From: Thalassomonas sp. RHCl1
Lineage (GTDB): Bacteria > Pseudomonadota > Gammaproteobacteria > Enterobacterales > Alteromonadaceae
Assembly: GCF_947387555.1 (NCBI RefSeq)
Contig: NZ_CANDNZ010000001.1
Location: 310,001-374,000 of the forward strand
Direction of reading: 5' to 3'
DNA length: 64,000 bases
A program made the translations under genes and the position numbers. Below the pieces are notes generated by a model that ran no database searches, was not told where the DNA came from, and saw nothing but the letters and a program-made list of their open reading frames with translations. Below are positions 8,516 through 16,807 of this stretch, piece by piece. Each line of letters begins with the position of its first letter. The stretch's first letter is position 1.

Positions 8516-9462
8516 AATTAATCGGTTATTTTATACTTTTGGTGGCGGGCAGCTTGCCCGTGTTCGCCGCCGAAAATGAGCAGGCCATCTCCTGGCTTGA
8601 GCGACTCTCCCAGGCACTGCAACAACGTAACTTCAGCACTTCTTTTGTGGTGGTAAAGAATAATCAGGCAGAGCCCTATCACTGGTTTCATGGTGTCAGC
8701 AGTGAAGGGGTTGAGCTGGAAATCCTGGCGTTATTAAACGGCCCGCGGCGCGATAAATTACGTAAAGGTAATATCGTCAGCTATATTGAGCCCGAGTTGC
8801 CTCCTTATTCGGTGTTATCGACCCAGATAAGCGGCCCTATCCCGGCGATCCTCAGCGGAGATATCCATCAACTAAAAGGTCATTATGATTTTATCTCGGT
8901 AGGGCGAAGCCGGGTATTGGGACGTCCGGCGCAACTGGTGCGCATTGTGCCCAAAGATCAACAAACCTTCGGTCACTGGCTGTGGCTGGATCAGGAAAGT
9001 GGTTTATTGCTTAAGCTTGCCATCATCAGCCGCAAAGGCCAGTTACTGGAACAGGTACAGTTTACCCATCTGGATATCACAGAAAGCCCGTCGGAAAGTT
9101 TGCAGCAGTTGCAGGCGACCGAATTACCGAAAGTTTTAGACATCCCCAAGAGCTCGCAGGATGAAAAGTTTTCTTGGCGGGTCAACTGGTTACCGGCGGG
9201 ATTTGAGCGGGTGAAGGCGAATCGCCACCGCATCCCCGTGACTAAGCAGCCGGTTGAGTTTATGCTGTTTAACGATGGCTTAGTGGATGTTTCTGTTTAT
9301 GTCGGGACTAGCTCTGATAAACAAAGAGCGGTAGAATATGTGATGGACGGCGCTACCGTGATCCTCAATCAGGTGGTTTCGGGCTTTGAGATCAGTGTGG
9401 TGGGTAAAATACCGACCAGTACTGCCAAGGCTATTGCCGACTCCATTGTTTTTACTAACTGA
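8512..9462 (+). CDS. rseB: Sigma-E regulator RseB
   Basis: A 316-residue periplasmic protein with a signal peptide (MKLIGYFILLVAGSLPVFAA, cleavage around 20). It has the two-domain MucB/RseB layout: a lipoprotein-carrier-like N domain (residues 25-210) and a C domain starting near FSWRVNWLPAGFE. RseB binds periplasmic RseA, shields it from proteolysis and senses mislocalised lipopolysaccharide and lipoproteins. It overlaps rseA by 4 bases. Length is normal. Confidence 0.93.
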   Translation: MKLIGYFILLVAGSLPVFAAENEQAISWLERLSQALQQRNFSTSFVVVKNNQAEPYHWFHGVSSEGVELEILALLNGPRRDKLRKGNIVSYIEPELPPYSVLSTQISGPIPAILSGDIHQLKGHYDFISVGRSRVLGRPAQLVRIVPKDQQTFGHWLWLDQESGLLLKLAIISRKGQLLEQVQFTHLDITESPSESLQQLQATELPKVLDIPKSSQDEKFSWRVNWLPAGFERVKANRHRIPVTKQPVEFMLFNDGLVDVSVYVGTSSDKQRAVEYVMDGATVILNQVVSGFEISVVGKIPTSTAKAIADSIVFTN

Positions 9463-9513
9463 TCTTAGTCACTGCTTTCTTGTCGGGAGCGGTGAAGAGT
9501 AATCGAGAGCCGC

Positions 9514-10002
9514 ATGATAGAAGAAATGGCAACTGTGGTTGCCATCAACCAAGATCAAGTCACCCTTGAAAGCCAGGTCAAATCAAGTTGCAGCAGTTGC
9601 CAGCAAGTGGATAACTGTGGCAGCGGCCAGGTGGCCAAAGCTATTCCCTTACAAAAACTCACCCTGGTTGTCTCTTGCAAGCTGCCCCTTAATGTCGGGG
9701 ATACCGTAGTACTGGGCTTACCGGAAAAAGGGCTTTTGCAGGTTGCCGCTCAGGTCTATCTCTTGCCTTTGGCGGGGCTGATTGCTGCTTCTGCGCTGGG
9801 TCAGTTTCTGATGATGCAGGGCATTTTAACTCATGAAATATTTGCTATTTTACTTGGTATTGCCGGCGGCTATGCCGGATACCGGCTGGCAAAATATCGA
9901 CAAAAAAATTCGAAAAATGCCAGGTTATTGCAACCGGAAATTCTGCGCCGTGCCGGGCAGACAATTGCTGTAACAGAAATCCTCCCGACAATTGTTAAGT
10001 AA
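9514..10002 (+). CDS. rseC: RseC/MucC family membrane protein
   Basis: A 162-residue inner-membrane protein. The N-terminal domain carries the four-Cys pattern CSSCQQVDNC (Cys near residues 27, 30, 36 and a preceding Ser-Ser), and two hydrophobic helices lie at about 78-96 and 105-125. RseC homologues modulate sigma-E activity, and the related RsxC/ApbE context links some to redox complexes. It is the last gene of the rpoE-rse operon, 51 bases after rseB and 78 before lepA. The start MIEEMATVV matches the family N-terminus. Confidence 0.92.
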   Translation: MIEEMATVVAINQDQVTLESQVKSSCSSCQQVDNCGSGQVAKAIPLQKLTLVVSCKLPLNVGDTVVLGLPEKGLLQVAAQVYLLPLAGLIAASALGQFLMMQGILTHEIFAILLGIAGGYAGYRLAKYRQKNSKNARLLQPEILRRAGQTIAVTEILPTIVK

Positions 10003-10080
10003 AGATAGCCCCAGCGCGCTAAATTAGCTAAAATCTCGCCATTATTGTTATAACGACCCTATTTATTTGAATTTCAATTT

Positions 10081-11871
10081 ATGAAAAATATCCGAAATTT
10101 TTCGATCATAGCGCATATTGATCATGGTAAATCAACTCTTTCCGACCGCTTAATTCAGTACTGTGGAGGCTTGCAAGATCGTGAAATGGAAGCTCAGGTA
10201 TTGGACTCCATGGATATCGAACGTGAGCGTGGTATTACCATTAAGGCACAAAGTGTGACCTTAAACTATAAAGCCAAAGACGGCGAAACTTACCAGCTAA
10301 ACTTTATCGACACCCCGGGCCATGTGGACTTCTCCTATGAAGTTTCCCGTTCTTTAGCTTCCTGTGAAGGGGCCCTGTTGGTGGTAGATGCCGGTCAGGG
10401 GGTGGAAGCGCAAACCGTGGCCAACTGTTATACCGCGATCGAAATGGATCTGGAAGTCTTGCCTATCCTCAATAAAATCGATTTGCCCCAGGCGGATCCT
10501 GATCGTGTTTGTGAAGAAATTGAAGATATAATCGGCATTGATGCCACCGAAGCCGTGCCGTGTTCGGCAAAAACCGGTATCGGCATCGAAGATGTGCTGG
10601 AAACCATAGTGGCCAATGTGCCGGCTCCTGAGGGAGATCCCGAGGCGAACTTACAGGCCCTGATTGTTGATTCCTGGTTTGATAACTACCAGGGGGTCGT
10701 CTCCCTGGTACGGGTGATGAACGGCGAAATTAAAGCCGGTGATAAAATGCTGGTGATGTCTACCGGGCAAACCCATATTATCGATAAAGTGGGGATTTTC
10801 ACCCCGAAACAAACCGAAACCGGTATTTTGAAAACCGGTGAAGTTGGTTTTGTTATTGCCGGTATCAAAGAAATCCACGGCGCCCCGGTCGGGGATACCC
10901 TGACCATAGCCAAGCAGCAGGCACCTGAGCCTTTACCCGGCTTTAAGAAAGTGCAGCCCCAGGTCTATGCCGGTGTTTTCCCCATCAGCTCGGATGATTA
11001 TGAAAACTTCCGCGATGCCCTGAACAAGTTAAGCCTCAATGATGCCTCGTTATTTTTTGAACCGGAAAACTCCTCAGCCCTTGGTTTTGGTTTCCGTATC
11101 GGCTTTTTGGGTATGCTGCATATGGAAATTATCCAGGAGCGGCTGGCGCGGGAATACGATCTGGATTTGATCACCACGGCGCCGACGGTAAATTATGAAG
11201 TGGCCTGCACCAATGGTAAGATCCTGTCCGTTGATAACCCGGCAGACTTGCCGCCGGTGAATGAAATTGATGAAATTCGCGAGCCGATTGTCCAGGCCAA
11301 TATCCTGGTACCGCAGGAGCATCTGGGTAATGTGATTACCTTGTGTATCGAAAAACGCGGTGTGCAAAAAGATCTGATCTACCACGGCAACCAGGTGGCG
11401 GTAACCTATGAGTTACCTATGGCTGAGGTGGTGATGGACTTCTTTGATAAACTCAAATCCACCAGCCGCGGTTATGCCTCACTGGATTATCATTTTGTCC
11501 GTTTTGAAGCTTCCGACATGGTGCGCGCCGATGTGATGATCAATGGCGACCGGGTGGATGCCCTGGCGATGATCACCCACAGATCCAACTCGGTTGCCCG
11601 GGGACGTATGCTGGTTGAAAAGCTTAAAGAGCTGATCCACCGCCAGATGTTTGATATCGCGATACAGGCGGCAATAGGCAACAACATTATCGCCCGAACC
11701 ACGGTAAAACAATTGCGTAAAAACGTAACCGCGAAATGTTACGGCGGTGATGTCAGCCGTAAGAAGAAATTATTACAGAAGCAAAAAGAAGGTAAAAAGC
11801 GCATGAAGCAGGTGGGGAATGTTGAAGTGCCCCAGGAAGCGTTTTTAGCCGTGTTGAAGTTAGATAAATAA
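10081..11871 (+). CDS. lepA: Elongation factor 4 (LepA)
   Basis: A 596-residue translational GTPase. G1 is AHIDHGKST (residues 10-18), G3 is DTPGH, and G4 is [12 protein letters not shown]-like domains II, III and V follow, and the LepA-specific C-terminal domain ([23 protein letters not shown]) ends the protein. LepA binds ribosomes and affects initiation and back-translocation. It begins the lepA-lepB-rnc-era-recO-pdxJ run; lepB follows after 10 bases. Confidence 0.97.
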   Translation: MKNIRNFSIIAHIDHGKSTLSDRLIQYCGGLQDREMEAQVLDSMDIERERGITIKAQSVTLNYKAKDGETYQLNFIDTPGHVDFSYEVSRSLASCEGALLVVDAGQGVEAQTVANCYTAIEMDLEVLPILNKIDLPQADPDRVCEEIEDIIGIDATEAVPCSAKTGIGIEDVLETIVANVPAPEGDPEANLQALIVDSWFDNYQGVVSLVRVMNGEIKAGDKMLVMSTGQTHIIDKVGIFTPKQTETGILKTGEVGFVIAGIKEIHGAPVGDTLTIAKQQAPEPLPGFKKVQPQVYAGVFPISSDDYENFRDALNKLSLNDASLFFEPENSSALGFGFRIGFLGMLHMEIIQERLAREYDLDLITTAPTVNYEVACTNGKILSVDNPADLPPVNEIDEIREPIVQANILVPQEHLGNVITLCIEKRGVQKDLIYHGNQVAVTYELPMAEVVMDFFDKLKSTSRGYASLDYHFVRFEASDMVRADVMINGDRVDALAMITHRSNSVARGRMLVEKLKELIHRQMFDIAIQAAIGNNIIARTTVKQLRKNVTAKCYGGDVSRKKKLLQKQKEGKKRMKQVGNVEVPQEAFLAVLKLDK

Positions 11872-11881
11872 TAGGGAACTT

Positions 11882-12802
11882 ATGGCTGTTTATTTTTCAA
11901 TATTTTTAGTGATCGTTACCTTAGTCACCGGAATTGTCTGGGTAGCGGATAAATTTTACCTGGCGCCGCAGCGCAGGCTGAAACTCGCCACGGCGCAAAG
12001 CCAGTGTGACGACACCCTGTCCGAGGAAGCCATTGCCAGTATCACAGAGCCGTCGGCGCTGGTGGATACATCGGTACAAATTTTTCCGGTGATCGCTTTT
12101 GTGTTGGTTTTGCGTTCATTTTTGTATGAGCCTTTTCAAATTCCTTCCGGCTCTATGATGCCGACCTTGCTTGACGGTGATTTCATCCTGGTGAATAAAT
12201 ATACCTATGGCTTAAGGGATCCGGTGGCGCGCCAGAAGTTTTTTGAGGTCTCTGAGCCTGAGCGCGGCGATGTGATGGTGTTTAAATACCCGGTAGATCC
12301 GCAAATTGACTTTATCAAGCGCGTGATTGGCTTACCCGGCGACCGTATCATCTACCGCAATAAACAGCTATACATCAAACCTGCCTGCACTGAGGCCGCC
12401 AGCGAATGTCCGGAGTTTGAGCCTGTGGCACAAAACTTCCAGGCAAAAGGGGAGTATGATGACGGTATCTCAGATTTAAGCCGTTATAGCTCGCAAATGC
12501 CGGGTAGAACCCATGAAATCCTGGTTGACGGACAAACCCTGCCGAGAAAGGCCAATTATTTTAAACAGGCGGGGACTGCGGCGGATGAATTTGTCGTCCC
12601 CCAAGGCCAGTATTTTGTGATGGGTGATAACCGGGATAACAGCCTGGACAGCCGTTTTTGGGGCTTTGTGCCGGAAGAAAATATTGTCGGAGAAGCGGTG
12701 GCTATCTGGATGAGCTTTGATTTTGAACGCGGCCCGGACAGCTTCTTACCCAGCTGGATACCTACGGGTGTCCGTTTTGAGCGATTAGGCGGAATTAACT
12801 GA
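11882..12802 (+). CDS. lepB: Signal peptidase I
   Basis: A 306-residue inner-membrane endopeptidase that removes signal peptides from exported proteins. A membrane helix lies at 3-22 and a second near 65-80. The nucleophile is S91 in PSGSMMP and the general base is K146 in [12 protein letters not shown], the same numbering as the Escherichia coli enzyme. The conserved box [14 protein letters not shown] lies near residue 250. It sits between lepA and rnc with gaps of 10 and 5 bases, indicating one transcript. Confidence 0.97.
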   Translation: MAVYFSIFLVIVTLVTGIVWVADKFYLAPQRRLKLATAQSQCDDTLSEEAIASITEPSALVDTSVQIFPVIAFVLVLRSFLYEPFQIPSGSMMPTLLDGDFILVNKYTYGLRDPVARQKFFEVSEPERGDVMVFKYPVDPQIDFIKRVIGLPGDRIIYRNKQLYIKPACTEAASECPEFEPVAQNFQAKGEYDDGISDLSRYSSQMPGRTHEILVDGQTLPRKANYFKQAGTAADEFVVPQGQYFVMGDNRDNSLDSRFWGFVPEENIVGEAVAIWMSFDFERGPDSFLPSWIPTGVRFERLGGIN

Positions 12803-12807
12803 TAGTG

Positions 12808-13494
12808 ATGAAGAATGCCCTGGCCATGAACCGGCTGATGAAAAGGATCAGTTATCAATTTAAGCAACCTGAGTTGTTGACCCAGGCGCTGACGCACCGC
12901 AGCGCCAAAGGGGCCCACAATGAACGCCTGGAGTTCCTTGGCGACTCCATTCTCGGTTTTGTGATAGCTGAAGCCTTATATGATAAATTTCCGAAAAACA
13001 ATGAAGGCGATCTCACCCGGATGCGCTCTAGCCTGGTAAAGGGAGTGACACTGGCGGAAATTGCCAAAGATTTTCAGCTTGGCGATCACCTGATTTTAGG
13101 GCCGGGTGAGTTAAAAAGCGGCGGCCATCGCCGGGAATCTATTCTCGAAGATGCGGTGGAGGCCATTATCGGCGCCGTCTATCTGGACTCGGATATCGGC
13201 ACCTGCCGTACCCTGATTTTGACCTGGTTCGCCAAACGCCTGGCGCAAATCAAACCCGGCCATGAACAAAAAGATCCTAAAACCCGTTTACAGGAATTTT
13301 TACAGGGACGAAAAATCGAATTGCCTTTGTATGAAGTGATCCATACCAGCGGTCAGTCCCATAACCAGGAATTTACCGTGCGCTGTACCACCAGTGTCCT
13401 GGAAAATGAAGTTATTACCAAAGGTACCAGCCGCCGCAAAGCGGAGCAAGCGGCTGCTCAGCAAGTGTTGGAGTTGATCGCACATGACAAATGA
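12808..13494 (+). CDS. rnc: Ribonuclease III
   Basis: A roughly 228-residue double-stranded-RNA endonuclease for rRNA and mRNA processing. The catalytic signature [10 protein letters not shown] lies near residue 37, the second acidic motif is [14 protein letters not shown], and a double-stranded RNA-binding domain fills the C-terminal 70 residues. The start could be GTG 12805, ATG 12808 or ATG 12826; the last gives the N-terminus most like relatives. It overlaps era by 11 bases, so translation is probably coupled. Confidence 0.95.
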   Translation: MKNALAMNRLMKRISYQFKQPELLTQALTHRSAKGAHNERLEFLGDSILGFVIAEALYDKFPKNNEGDLTRMRSSLVKGVTLAEIAKDFQLGDHLILGPGELKSGGHRRESILEDAVEAIIGAVYLDSDIGTCRTLILTWFAKRLAQIKPGHEQKDPKTRLQEFLQGRKIELPLYEVIHTSGQSHNQEFTVRCTTSVLENEVITKGTSRRKAEQAAAQQVLELIAHDK

Positions 13495-14395
13495 TGAAAC
13501 AAATTGCGGCCTGATTGCTATTGTCGGCCGCCCCAATGTCGGTAAGTCTACCTTGCTTAACAGTTTGCTCGGCCAGAAAGTCAGCATTACTTCCCGCAAA
13601 CCGCAAACCACCCGGCACCGCATCTTAGGTATTTTAACCGAAGAAAACCAACAAGCCATTTTAGTGGATACTCCCGGTTTGCATACCGAAGAGAAGCGGG
13701 CGATTAACCGTTTGATGAACCGTGCCGCCAGCAGCTCGATTGCCGAGGTGGAACTGGTGGTGTTCCTGGTAGAAGGCACCCACTGGACCACGGATGACGA
13801 ATTGGTGCTGAATAAAATCAAGCAAACCAAGGTACCTTGTATCCTGGTGGTCAATAAAATTGACAATGTCCAGGATAAGGAAGCCCTGTTGCCCCATTTG
13901 CAAAAATTAGGGGCCCTGTATGATTTTCAGGAAATCGTGCCGATCTCCGCTTCTAAAGGGGATAATGTCGACAAGATAAAGTCCCTGTGCCTGGACGCTT
14001 TGCCTGAGGGGGAGTTCTGGTTCCCGGAAGATTATATTACCGATCGTTCCAGCCGTTTTATGGCATCGGAAATTATCCGGGAAAAGCTGATCCGCTTTAC
14101 CGGGGATGAGCTGCCTTATTCTACCACGGTAGAAATTGAGCAGTTTAAAGTCGATAACAAAGGGGTATTACATATCAATGCCCTGGTGCTGGTGGAGCGT
14201 AACAGCCAGAAGCGCATGATTATCGGCAATAAAGGAGAAAAGTTGAAAGTCATAGGCCAGGAATCCCGCCGGGATATGGAAGCCTTGTTTGACCGGCAGG
14301 TGTTTCTTGAAACCTGGGTCAAGGTAAAATCCGGTTGGGCCGATGACGAACGTGCCCTGCGTAGCCTGGGATACGGTGACGATTATTCGGGTTAA
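13484..14395 (+). CDS. era: GTPase Era
   Basis: A 303-residue GTPase. G1 is GRPNVGKST (about residues 15-23), G3 DTPG, G4 NKID, and the C-terminal KH domain includes [14 protein letters not shown]. Era binds the 3' end of 16S rRNA and helps assemble the 30S subunit. It starts inside rnc (11-base overlap) and is followed by recO after 9 bases. Confidence 0.97.
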   Translation: MTNDETNCGLIAIVGRPNVGKSTLLNSLLGQKVSITSRKPQTTRHRILGILTEENQQAILVDTPGLHTEEKRAINRLMNRAASSSIAEVELVVFLVEGTHWTTDDELVLNKIKQTKVPCILVVNKIDNVQDKEALLPHLQKLGALYDFQEIVPISASKGDNVDKIKSLCLDALPEGEFWFPEDYITDRSSRFMASEIIREKLIRFTGDELPYSTTVEIEQFKVDNKGVLHINALVLVERNSQKRMIIGNKGEKLKVIGQESRRDMEALFDRQVFLETWVKVKSGWADDERALRSLGYGDDYSG

Positions 14396-14404
14396 CCGCC
14401 AACT

Positions 14405-15100
14405 ATGATAGCGCAAGAGCAGCGGGCTTTTTTACTGCACAGCCGTCCTTTTAAGGACAGTCAGCACCTGGTGGAGTTGCTGACGGAAAACGACGGTAAA
14501 GTCGCTGCACTTGTCTATATGAACAAATCTTCAAAAGCCAGTAAAAGTGGCTTATTACAGCCTTTTACTCCGATAAGGGTTGTGCTTAAAGGGCGCAGCA
14601 GCCTGAAAAGACTCAGCCGGGTTGAGGCCTCAGCCAAATCTTATCCTTTAAGCGGTGATAACCTCTACAGCGCCATGTATTTAAATGAACTGCTGGTCCG
14701 TTTGCTGGCCGAGCATGTGCCCTGCGAAGAATTATACCTGAACTATCACGCCAGTCTCGAGGCGTTAACTACAGCTTCTCCCATTGAGCTTATCTTAAGA
14801 AAGTTTGAACTGGCTCTCCTGGAGGAACTGGGGATTCCGCTGGATTTTACCCCTGTGATGGAAGTTGCCAGCGGCTATTTTTATTATCAACCTGAGCTGG
14901 GTTTTGTTCCCTCACAAGATCAGAAGCTTTACCCTAATTATCACCAGGGGGCGTTACAGGCGATAGCCAGGCAGGACTTTACTGCTAAAGAAACCTTACT
15001 TTGTTTTAAACGCTTAATGCGCCAGGTGTTGTCTGAGTTACTCGGCGCTAAACCTTTACATAGCCGGAAACTGTTTATAAAAAGAGAAACCATGTCATGA
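14405..15100 (+). CDS. recO: DNA repair protein RecO
   Basis: A 231-residue RecO protein. The N-terminal OB fold begins with the family signature [21 protein letters not shown], and a helical C domain follows. It loads RecA onto SSB-covered single-stranded DNA together with RecR. The zinc-finger cysteines of some RecO proteins are absent, as in Escherichia coli. Its stop overlaps the pdxJ start by 4 bases (ATGA). Confidence 0.95.
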   Translation: MIAQEQRAFLLHSRPFKDSQHLVELLTENDGKVAALVYMNKSSKASKSGLLQPFTPIRVVLKGRSSLKRLSRVEASAKSYPLSGDNLYSAMYLNELLVRLLAEHVPCEELYLNYHASLEALTTASPIELILRKFELALLEELGIPLDFTPVMEVASGYFYYQPELGFVPSQDQKLYPNYHQGALQAIARQDFTAKETLLCFKRLMRQVLSELLGAKPLHSRKLFIKRETMS

Positions 15101-15834
15101 ATGAAATTTTACTCGGTGTTAATGTTGATCATATCGCTACCTTACGTGAGGCCCGGGGCACGAACTACCCGGATCCCGTTTATGCCGCCTCTGTAGCCGA
15201 ACATGCCGGCGCCGACGGTATCACGGTGCATTTACGTGAAGACAGACGCCATATACAAGATCGGGATATTTATGTGCTGAAACAAACCCTGCACACCCGG
15301 ATGAACCTGGAAATGGCCGTGACCGAGGAAATGCTGGCGATTGCCTGTGAGGTTAAACCGGTATTCTGTTGCCTGGTGCCGGAAAAGCGCGAAGAATTAA
15401 CCACCGAAGGTGGCCTGGATGTTGCGGGACAAGTGGATAAGATCAGCGATGCCGTCGCCAGGTTAACGGCGACGGGTATCCAGACCAGTTTGTTCATCGA
15501 TGCCGACATGAAACAAATAGATGCTGCAGTGGCAAGCAAGGCCCCTTATATTGAAATTCATACCGGGCATTATGCCGATGCTACTACCGAGCAGGAGCAA
15601 ATGGCGGAATTAGAACGTTTAAAACAAGGGATCAAATATGCCCACGAGCAGGGGCTTAAAGTTAATGCCGGGCACGGATTGAATTACTTTAATGTAAAGC
15701 CTGTCGCTGCAATCGAAGAAATTATTGAATTGAATATTGGCCATGCCATCATAGCAAGAGCGGCTATCGACGGCCTGGATAAAGCTGTGCGCGACATGAA
15801 GCGGTTGATGCTGGAAGCAAGAAACCAGGCCTAA
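15097..15834 (+). CDS. pdxJ: Pyridoxine 5'-phosphate synthase
   Basis: A 245-residue TIM-barrel enzyme that condenses 1-deoxyxylulose 5-phosphate with aminoacetone phosphate to give pyridoxine phosphate. [19 protein letters not shown] (residues 9-27), [13 protein letters not shown] and [10 protein letters not shown] are all present. The last 27 codons (from 15754) are the first copy of a 142-bp tandem repeat. Those downstream copies read RNRA where the gene reads RNQA, so this copy has one difference from them. acpS, usually next in this operon in relatives, is not here. Confidence 0.96.
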   Translation: MNEILLGVNVDHIATLREARGTNYPDPVYAASVAEHAGADGITVHLREDRRHIQDRDIYVLKQTLHTRMNLEMAVTEEMLAIACEVKPVFCCLVPEKREELTTEGGLDVAGQVDKISDAVARLTATGIQTSLFIDADMKQIDAAVASKAPYIEIHTGHYADATTEQEQMAELERLKQGIKYAHEQGLKVNAGHGLNYFNVKPVAAIEEIIELNIGHAIIARAAIDGLDKAVRDMKRLMLEARNQA

Positions 15835-16259
15835 GTCATAGCGTTTTCGGGGAGTGTTGGGCTCGATACCGGCCATGCATTCCCCATATTACAGCGCAAG
15901 AGCGGCTATCGACGGCCTGGATAAAGCTGTGCGCGACATGAAGCGGTTGATGCTGGAAGCAAGAAACCGGGCCTAAGTCATAGCGTTTTCGGGGAGTGTT
16001 GGGCTCGATACCGGCCATGCATTCCCCATATTACAGCGCAAGAGCGGCTATCGACGGCCTGGATAAAGCTGTGCGCGACATGAAGCGGTTGATGCTGGAA
16101 GCAAGAAACCGGGCCTAAGTCATAGCGTTTTCGGGGAGTGTTGGGCTCGATACCGGCCATGCATTCCCCATATTACAGCGCAAGAGCGGCTATCGACAGC
16201 CTGGACAAGGCGGTGCGCGACATGAGGCGGTTGATGCTGGAAGCAAGAAACCGGGCCTG
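15754..16259 (+). repeat. Tandem 142-bp repeat of the pdxJ 3' end
   Basis: Units start at 15754 (inside pdxJ), 15896, 16038 and 16180. Each contains the last 81 bases of pdxJ including the stop, then a 61-base spacer. Units 2 and 3 appear identical. Unit 4 holds only the pdxJ-like part, with five differences; three are third-position silent changes, and its stop codon is TGG instead of TAA. 142 is not a multiple of 3 and the copies have no start or ribosome-binding site, so they are not expressed genes. The rest of the gap (16260-16460) has no feature I can support. Confidence 0.92.
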
Positions 16260-16460
16260 GGGTTGTTTGTCTATGCGATAGACTATTTCGGGCGTTGCGG
16301 ATGTTCTATCTGCTCCCGTCCTCACCATGACATGCTTTAAAATTCGCCTCCACGGCCATTTAAGTATGCTCTTGCCTTTATAATTAGCTAGTTTAATTTG
16401 CGTTATTGTTCGACTATAGTTAAAGATGAAGGTGTCTGAATTCTTCAGTCGGAGTATGTT

Positions 16461-16715
16461 ATGCCCTCGCAAAAGCAACATGAACTTGAAAGGAGAAAAG
16501 AGCCGCCGGAGCAGTCGATTTGGTGGTCAAAGTTGTCTCTAGCCCAGAAATTCTCGGCCAGCAGCCTGGGAAAGTTTGGTTATGAGCTGCTTTTTATTCG
16601 CAACGAAGAGGGGCGCAGTATTGCCGTGCTGCAGTGTAATGCCGGTATAGCCGCTATCACAGAAGATGGAGAAATTAATACTTCCCCGGAGATTGAGTTA
16701 AGAGCTCTGGGTTAG
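16461..16715 (+). CDS. Small conserved-looking protein, function unknown
   Basis: An 84-residue protein I do not recognise. The first 35 residues are charged and hydrophilic with two Trp; the second half looks like a small beta sheet (FGYELLFIRNEEGRSIAVLQCN, then AGIAAITEDGEIN). No membrane segment or signal is present. The start is supported by a GGAG 8 bases upstream of ATG 16461, and a strong terminator lies just after the stop. It is convergent with barA and sits between the pdxJ repeats and barA. Confidence 0.6.
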   Translation: MPSQKQHELERRKEPPEQSIWWSKLSLAQKFSASSLGKFGYELLFIRNEEGRSIAVLQCNAGIAAITEDGEINTSPEIELRALG

Positions 16716-16740
16716 ATTCTTTCATAAATCTTCCACTTTG

Positions 16741-16768
16741 ATCCGGCTTTTTAGCCGGATTTTAATTT
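16741..16768. terminator. Rho-independent terminator
   Basis: Stem ATCCGGCT / AGCCGGAT with a TTTT loop is followed by TTTAATTT. It lies between the small unknown gene and barA, which converge. Confidence 0.8.
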
Positions 16769-16807
16769 CTAATCCCACATTTTATTTTCGGTTATAGATT
16801 CCGAGCA

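Noticed and set aside
15619-16160. Repeated 60- to 85-residue minus-strand frames across the pdxJ repeats
   Set aside because: They are shadows of the tandem repeat (the same sequence three times), with no ribosome-binding site, and they overlap pdxJ.
16173-16481. 102-residue minus-strand frame next to the pdxJ repeats
   Set aside because: Its end is the reverse of the pdxJ copy and its start overlaps the plus-strand small gene; no ribosome-binding site.
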